A program made the translations under genes and the position numbers. Shown piece by piece: positions 33,198 to 37,786 of a stretch of 37,786 nucleotides of DNA; position 1 is the first letter of the stretch, and each line of letters opens with the position of its first letter. Origin of the DNA: Nostoc sp. TH1S01. GTDB lineage: Bacteria > Cyanobacteriota > Cyanobacteriia > Cyanobacteriales > Nostocaceae. The DNA lies in assembly GCA_018993265.1 (NCBI GenBank), contig JAGKSW010000081.1:1-37786 (forward strand). The letters are read 5' to 3'. The notes beneath the pieces were generated by a model that was not told the DNA's origin, searched no databases, and saw only the letters and a list, made by a program, of their open reading frames with translations.

Positions 33198-33826
33198 TTA
33201 CTTTTAACAATCGCTTTTAAAGCATCTGATAAATGTGTGTTATCAAGTGCAAACATCTCTATCCCATCATCATCCAATTCATAAGTTACGTGAATATTCT
33301 CCTCCAATTTTGTATCTAGCAGCTTCAACAACTCTCCCAAATTAGGAGCTAACACATACTTTTCATCTTCATCTCTACCAAAGTTGATGATTTGCCCAAT
33401 ACATCCATTAACATCAGGTGCTAAATCAATACCGATGTGATTTCCTCCCCCATCGTGCATCAGAGGTATCCATTTTTCATGTGCATAGACGCTTTGGATA
33501 ACTCCTTCTGGATAAGATGTGCAGAAATCATTTAAACCTTCTAACCCATCTTCAATGATTTTCTTCCAACATAACCAATTTCGCTCCACTTCAGACAGTG
33601 AGAGAAATTGTAAGCCATAAAAAACGCCCCACCCTTCTATTGCCTCTCCATTATTAAGTCGATATAAATCTATCATCTCTCCTGGAATTTCATAACCCAG
33701 TACCGTTTGCAAATGTAAAATTTCATCTTCACTTGCTGGTGGGTTGAGATACTTGTAATATTCTGGAAATCTATGGTTAATCTTTTCTCGATAGCTTAAC
33801 CAGTATGTACTAACAAGATTATTCAT
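33194..33826 (-). CDS. SMI1/KNR4 (SUKH) family protein
   Basis: A 210-aa soluble protein with a SUKH-type fold: PPASEDEILHLQTVLGYEIP near the start, DLYRLNNGEAIEGWGVFYGL with the typical aromatic turn, KWIPLMHDGGGNHIGIDLAP, and GQIINFGRDEDEKYVLAPNL. SUKH proteins include immunity proteins to secreted nuclease toxins and also housekeeping regulators. No toxin gene is adjacent. The start lies 6 nt after the stop of the upstream binding-protein gene, so the two are probably co-transcribed. The stop lies in a dispersed hairpin repeat. Family assignment is good; function is open. Confidence 0.85.
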   Translation of the reverse strand: MNNLVSTYWLSYREKINHRFPEYYKYLNPPASEDEILHLQTVLGYEIPGEMIDLYRLNNGEAIEGWGVFYGLQFLSLSEVERNWLCWKKIIEDGLEGLNDFCTSYPEGVIQSVYAHEKWIPLMHDGGGNHIGIDLAPDVNGCIGQIINFGRDEDEKYVLAPNLGELLKLLDTKLEENIHVTYELDDDGIEMFALDNTHLSDALKAIVKSK

Positions 33827-33832
33827 TTTAGA

Positions 33833-34744
33833 TTAATTTGCTGTAAATAAATCTTTTTTAAGCTGCTGACAAGTTTTCTCAATTGCATTGATGCTACCTG
33901 GATTTACTAATCCATAATAGTCAAAAATATAAACTCGGTTATTTTGTGTTGCTTTGAGTTTTTGCCAAAAAGGTTCTTTACTAAAAGATTCCAAAATCTC
34001 TTTATTTGATGTTGCTTGGGGAGGGTTGATAACAATTATTGTGTCTGGATTAACTTCTAAAACTTTCTCTGCTGATAAAGTAACATAACCACCAAAAGGA
34101 CTTTTACCTTGTAATTCGGCGGCGACATTCTTAAGCTGAAATTTTTCTAACAAGTTTCCCGCCCAACTTCTTTTATTTGGGGTGAGAATTGGTTGATTAC
34201 TCACTAACACCAAAGTAGAAATATTTTGCTCTTGTTTCTCTGGTAAAAAACTTTTGTAGCGAGTTAACAAAGATTCGGGGTTTGCACCAATTAAATCACC
34301 AAGTTTTTGAGTCAGATTTTCTAAGGAATCCCATGTTTTGAGTTGAGTCAGTAAAGTCGGAATTTTTAATTCTTGTAATCTTTGAATTACTTGGGTAGAA
34401 AAACCTTCGATCCCAATGACTAAATCTGGTTTGAGAGCTACAATTTTTTCTAAATTAGGAGGAGTTTGACCTTCACTAACGCGAGGAATATCTTTAAAAC
34501 CAGGGTCATTTTTAAATAATGAATTTCCCGCAATACCTACTAGTTTGGTCTTATCAAGTTGATAAATAACATCTGTCGCCAGTGATGAAAGACTAACTAC
34601 TCTGTTAGCTAATTGTTGATGATTGGGGGTTGCTGTAATAGCAGGTGTTTGTGCTTGCGGCTGTTGAGTTGTAGCAGTGCTACAGGCACTTAAGAATATA
34701 CTTAATACAATTGCTAATGCCGATGAGAGCCAACGATGATACAT
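33833..34744 (-). CDS. ABC transporter substrate-binding lipoprotein (BtuF/FhuD class)
   Basis: A 303-aa periplasmic lipoprotein with lipobox LSAC (C21) and the two-lobed PeriBP_2 fold joined by one long helix. Signature segments: RVVSLSSLATDVIYQLDKTK, IPRVSEGQTPPNLEKIVALK, PDLVIGIEGF, and C-terminal NNRVYIFDYYGLVNPGSINA. Such proteins bind cobalamin, siderophores, heme or similar metal complexes. No permease or ATPase gene is adjacent, so it must use an unlinked transporter. Closeness to the iron cluster hints at an iron-chelate ligand, but B12 is equally possible. A long imperfect palindrome lies in its leader. Confidence 0.87.
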   Translation of the reverse strand: MYHRWLSSALAIVLSIFLSACSTATTQQPQAQTPAITATPNHQQLANRVVSLSSLATDVIYQLDKTKLVGIAGNSLFKNDPGFKDIPRVSEGQTPPNLEKIVALKPDLVIGIEGFSTQVIQRLQELKIPTLLTQLKTWDSLENLTQKLGDLIGANPESLLTRYKSFLPEKQEQNISTLVLVSNQPILTPNKRSWAGNLLEKFQLKNVAAELQGKSPFGGYVTLSAEKVLEVNPDTIIVINPPQATSNKEILESFSKEPFWQKLKATQNNRVYIFDYYGLVNPGSINAIEKTCQQLKKDLFTAN

Positions 34745-34789
34745 ATAACAATAAACCTATAGTAACTATGCGTGTTGCTTATAAATAAA

Positions 34790-34845
34790 GGCGAGTGTAG
34801 ACATAGTAAAAATTCCCCCAAGAATTTATAGCTATGCTACACGCC
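34790..34845. repeat. 56-nt imperfect palindrome in the binding-protein leader
   Basis: GGCGAGTGTAGACATAGTA with AAAATTC on one side matches, with a few indels, the reverse complement of GAATTTATAGCTATGCTACA plus CGCC on the other, around a CCCCCA loop. It starts 46 nt upstream of the start codon. It may be a small mobile palindrome or a leader structure. Confidence 0.5.
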
Positions 34846-34942
34846 ATTAAGTATACAAGGTTTATTGAGAAAAGCTTTACATAATATACATTAGTATGTT
34901 GTCAAACTATTGTTAATTAAATAACATTTGTTTGTTTTTTGC

Positions 34943-34971
34943 AAAAAAAATTATAGTAAAACTTTTTACTA
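34943..34971 (-). terminator. Probable mobA terminator
   Basis: Read on the minus strand, TAGTAAAA AG TTTTACTA is followed by TAA and a run of eight T, 59 nt after the mobA stop. The stem is AT-only apart from one pair per arm, so it is weak, but the T-run supports it. Confidence 0.45.
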
Positions 34972-35029
34972 GCTATAACAGTTTATAATAACTTTAATTT
35001 TCATTTCCTTGCTGTTTGAAATGTTGTTT

Positions 35030-35617
35030 TTACTGTATCAATGCCCAGTCTTCAGGAGTGTTACAGTTAAGCAGCATATCAGTAGCAGGCACAGATAAAA
35101 CTTGTACAGGATGTTGCTGAAGCCACTGCTGAAACGATCGCCCGCCTTGGTTGATAAAATCTAGTAGTTGCGGTAAACACCGACGGCGATAAAAACCACA
35201 CAGAGGTTCCCAGCCTTTAGTATGATGTGCTAAAGCTGCGATCGCATCTTCTCCCATATTATCAAGTTCAGCCTTCCATCCTTGCAATACCTCAAGCTGC
35301 AACTTTGGTAAATCGCAAGCAAGTAATAGTACCCAATCAGTTTGTACTTTTGCAAGTCCTTGTGCAAACCCCACCAAGGGCCCGTGATTTACAGGCGCTT
35401 CTAGAATAAACTCGCAACGAGGCAGTGTTAAATGTTGATAGCGTTCTGGCCAAGGAGTGACAACATAAACAGTCTCAGCACAAGCCGCTGCAATATGACA
35501 AACTCGCTGTAACAAAGGCACACCTGCAACAGTCAGCAAAGCTTTATCCTGTCCCATCCGGGAACTTTTACCACCAGCTAAGACAATGGCAGATAGAAGT
35601 GCTGAGTTATTTGTCAT
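35030..35617 (-). CDS. mobA: Molybdenum cofactor guanylyltransferase
   Basis: A 195-aa nucleotidyltransferase that links GMP to molybdopterin, giving the bis-MGD cofactor used by nitrate reductase. The GTP-binding signature AIVLAGGKSSRMGQDKALL is at about 10-28, followed by GVPLLQRV, a metal-binding D in LLLACDLPKL, GWEPLCGFYRR, and the terminal NCNTPEDWA. The N-terminus MTNNSALL is encoded by two dispersed repeats (a GTCATTT heptamer and AACTCAGCACTT), so the original start may have been a little different. No other Mo-cofactor gene is adjacent. Confidence 0.93.
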   Translation of the reverse strand: MTNNSALLSAIVLAGGKSSRMGQDKALLTVAGVPLLQRVCHIAAACAETVYVVTPWPERYQHLTLPRCEFILEAPVNHGPLVGFAQGLAKVQTDWVLLLACDLPKLQLEVLQGWKAELDNMGEDAIAALAHHTKGWEPLCGFYRRRCLPQLLDFINQGGRSFQQWLQQHPVQVLSVPATDMLLNCNTPEDWALIQ

Positions 35618-35629
35618 TGGTCATTTGTG
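35597..35629. repeat. Repeats overlapping the mobA start
   Basis: AAGTGCTGAGTT (35597-35608) is the reverse complement of the 14-bp unit at 24006-24060. Directly adjoining is TTTGTCATTGGTCATTTGTG, a GTCATTT heptamer tract that contains the mobA start codon (35615-35617). Confidence 0.8.
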
Positions 35630-35654
35630 AAAACGTAGAATACTAAAGAATAAA

Positions 35655-35690
35655 ATTTCAGACTTCATACTTCAGACTTCACACTTTCTC
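35655..35690. repeat. CTTCAGA heptamer tandem repeat
   Basis: ACTTCAT, ACTTCAG, ACTTCAC and ACTTTCT units follow one another (about 35657-35689) with period 7, ending at the stop of the DUF255 protein gene. It occupies the spacer between that gene and mobA. Confidence 0.8.
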
Positions 35691-37748
35691 TCATCCTCTA
35701 GTTTGACTTTGCTGCACTTGCTGTAACATTTGCTCAACGCTGGTGGCTGGTGCAAGACATTTTAAACCTTGGCAAACTAAAGCGATACTGCCTTCTGGGA
35801 GGTTAGATACTACAGAAAACGCTGCTACTGGCAAATATTGAGGAATAAGAGATTGAATTTGCTCGGTGGTACTGCGAATGAGGGTAGAGTTACGATACCA
35901 ATCCAAAGCGGTGAATAAACTAGGGCAAGCTTGAGGATGACTAGCCATGATGCTTCGGAAGGCTTTTAAACCTTGCTCGGCTAAATCGAGATAATGCAGA
36001 TTATCGGTGAGTAGTGATAACCTAACAAGATTTGCGATCGCCACTCCGTTAGCTGAAGGTGTAGCATTATCAGCATAGCTGCGTTCACGGACAATCAAAT
36101 TCTGACTCGCATCGCTAGATGTGTTAAAATATCCTCCTAGTTCTACACTCCAGAGAAATTCGTCGAATTCTTCTTGGATAGCGATCGCTTTTTCCAACCA
36201 TTGTTTATCCTCTGGGCTACAAGCTTGTAAATCTAATAACGCTTTAATAAAAAAGGCGTAGTCTTCAGACTGCGCTAACACTGTCGCCTCGCCTTGATAA
36301 TTCAGTCTGTGGAAACGTCCATTTACAAACTGATGCTCCAAAATAAAATTAGCGGCTTGTGTGGCTAATTCCAAGTACAAAGGTTCTTGAAACACCCCAT
36401 ACGCTCTAGCTAAACCAGAAATCATCAAGCTATTCCAAGCCACAATCATTTTTGTATCCGTCACCGATGGAATACGCCCCGGCCAATTATGGGTTTTGGC
36501 TTCTTGATTATTGCGTGCTGGAGGGAAAGTTTTTAGTGATTCTGGTGTATCACCATAACGCGCTGTAAATAATTTCGTTAATGCCGTTTCTATTTCTGTA
36601 CTTAATTCCCCAGCATTCCGCCTTTGCAGTACATTCAACCCTTCAAAGTTGCCTTGAGAACTAACTGTAAACTCTTGTTGTAATTTCGTTAGTTCTTCTG
36701 GTGTTAATAACTGTTCAAGTTCGCTGTAACTCCACACATAAAAAGCCCCTTCTTCTGGTTCGACTGCATCAGCACTGGTGAAACTATCAGCATCTTGAGC
36801 CGCGTAAAAGTAGCCTTCGGGAGAGATCATTTCTCTTTGGAGCCATTGTACAGTTCCCGCGATCGCCCTAGCAAAGGCTGGTTCTTGAATATCCACACTC
36901 CATAAATTTGCAAGATACTCGACAATTTGCCCATTATCATAAAGCATCTTTTCAAAGTGAGGCACTGTCCAGGTGGGATCAACCGTGTAGCGATGAAAGC
37001 CGCCACCTACATGGTCATAAATACCGCCCAGGGATAAATCTAGACCTCGTTGAGTACAAATTTGCTGACCATCATACCGAGATGGCAAATTAAAGCGAGT
37101 TCCCCGCAGTGCTAATTCGGCATAAGGCATCATCGGGAAACTGTTACCGTATTGATTAGCAGTAATGATCCCCGTGCTAGTTTCCCAACCTTTGCCCAGT
37201 AATTCATTTTCTGCAACTTTATGGGGATCATCATTTTTCAAGACCGCAGAGGTGAGGAGCGAGTCTAAAATTACCGCTTTGCGTTGGCGTAATTCCTCTT
37301 TTTCGGTGTCGTAGTAGCGCCGGAGAGCTTGCAGAACTTGTAAAAAACCGGGACGACCGTAGCGGGGATCGACCGGAAAATAAGTCCCAGCGTAAAAAGG
37401 AACCAAATCTTCCGGTGAGAGAAAGGCATTTAACGGCCAACCACCTTGACCAGTGATCATTTGTAACGCCTGCATGTAAATGCTGTCGATGTCTGGGCGT
37501 TCTTCTCTGTCTACCTTGATAGGCAGAAAATTGGCATTCATGTAATCTGCGATCGCAGCATCAGAAAAAGCCTCACCTTCCATCACAGTACACCAGTGAC
37601 AACTAGAGTAACCAATGGAAAGAAAGATAGGTTTATTTTCTGCCTTAGCAGTGGCGAGAGCTTCATCACACCAAGGCCACCAATCAATCGGATTTTCGGC
37701 GTGTTTACGCAGGTAGAGACTCTTGGCTTGGGCAAGGCGATTAGTCAT
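35691..37748 (-). CDS. DUF255 thioredoxin-fold protein (YyaL/SPATA20 family)
   Basis: A protein of about 685 aa with an N-terminal thioredoxin-like DUF255 domain and a C-terminal (alpha/alpha)6 barrel resembling N-acylglucosamine epimerases and glycosidases. Family marks: [20 protein letters not shown], CxxC as C50-H-W-C53 in [75 protein letters not shown] and [10 protein letters not shown]. The human homologue is SPATA20; the biochemical role is unclear. The frame begins with GTG at 37772, but ATG at 37748 ([16 protein letters not shown]) matches the family better. The C-terminal ~60 residues are Gln-rich and less conserved-looking. Confidence 0.92.
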   Translation of the reverse strand: MTNRLAQAKSLYLRKHAENPIDWWPWCDEALATAKAENKPIFLSIGYSSCHWCTVMEGEAFSDAAIADYMNANFLPIKVDREERPDIDSIYMQALQMITGQGGWPLNAFLSPEDLVPFYAGTYFPVDPRYGRPGFLQVLQALRRYYDTEKEELRQRKAVILDSLLTSAVLKNDDPHKVAENELLGKGWETSTGIITANQYGNSFPMMPYAELALRGTRFNLPSRYDGQQICTQRGLDLSLGGIYDHVGGGFHRYTVDPTWTVPHFEKMLYDNGQIVEYLANLWSVDIQEPAFARAIAGTVQWLQREMISPEGYFYAAQDADSFTSADAVEPEEGAFYVWSYSELEQLLTPEELTKLQQEFTVSSQGNFEGLNVLQRRNAGELSTEIETALTKLFTARYGDTPESLKTFPPARNNQEAKTHNWPGRIPSVTDTKMIVAWNSLMISGLARAYGVFQEPLYLELATQAANFILEHQFVNGRFHRLNYQGEATVLAQSEDYAFFIKALLDLQACSPEDKQWLEKAIAIQEEFDEFLWSVELGGYFNTSSDASQNLIVRERSYADNATPSANGVAIANLVRLSLLTDNLHYLDLAEQGLKAFRSIMASHPQACPSLFTALDWYRNSTLIRSTTEQIQSLIPQYLPVAAFSVVSNLPEGSIALVCQGLKCLAPATSVEQMLQQVQQSQTRG

Positions 37749-37786
37749 GATCTTGTTGTGTGAGGTTGACACTCCCCCGCTAACCG

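Noticed and set aside
34745-35029. Cobalamin riboswitch upstream of the binding lipoprotein
   Set aside because: No B12-box-like sequence was seen; only an imperfect palindrome and AT-rich DNA.

Overview
The window looks like chromosomal DNA of a filamentous, probably heterocyst-forming cyanobacterium (Nostocales: Nostoc/Anabaena/Calothrix group). Three things suggest this. The HIP1 octamer GCGATCGC and its core occur inside and between genes throughout. Gaps between genes are packed with heptamer-type short tandem repeats (TAGTCAT, GGGAGTA, GGACAAA, CTTCAGA and TAAAATC units) and other dispersed cyanobacterial repeats. The gene families (bestrophin, cyanobacterial ClpC, DUF3143, a DnaK with a long charged tail) also fit. 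No rRNA, tRNA or CRISPR array was recognised.

Layout. 0.35-8 kb: a large membrane hybrid histidine kinase, a GH31 alpha-glucosidase, a repeat-rich gap, a small XRE-type regulator and a small unknown protein. 8.3-13.9 kb: a fused HyuA/HyuB 5-oxoprolinase carrying four in-frame repeat insertions, a bestrophin-like channel and an M28 peptidase. 14.1-20.4 kb: a chaperone block (DnaK, DnaJ, a membrane-anchored J protein, DUF3143) interrupted by an Rpn-like nuclease and a DUF3800 gene. 20.5-24.6 kb: a likely lysA-cdaA-uppS operon (diaminopimelate/lysine, c-di-AMP, undecaprenyl diphosphate) with rimI divergent. 25.1-27.6 kb: clpC with a clear terminator. 27.8-29.1 kb: a two-gene Panacea-type toxin-antitoxin candidate behind a perfect palindrome, plus a truncated antitoxin-like remnant. 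29.2-33.1 kb: an iron-handling cluster (Tat-exported two-domain multicopper oxidase, HhH lipoprotein, ferritin-like protein, FTR1 permease) behind a Fur-like 7-1-7 palindrome. 33.2-37.7 kb: SUKH protein, ABC binding lipoprotein, MobA and a DUF255 thioredoxin-fold protein.

The most notable signals are these. (1) A Panacea antitoxin overlaps a small unrecognised partner gene, and its promoter palindrome also fits the cyanobacterial LexA-box consensus as I remember it. (2) Dispersed repeats have entered coding sequence: four in-frame insertions in 5-oxoprolinase, plus repeat-derived start, stop or ribosome-binding signals at lysA, mobA, FTR1, rimI and the SUKH gene. (3) The iron cluster looks like a bacterial analogue of a Fet3/Ftr1 ferroxidase-permease system. 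All assignments come from reading the sequence; no database search was run.
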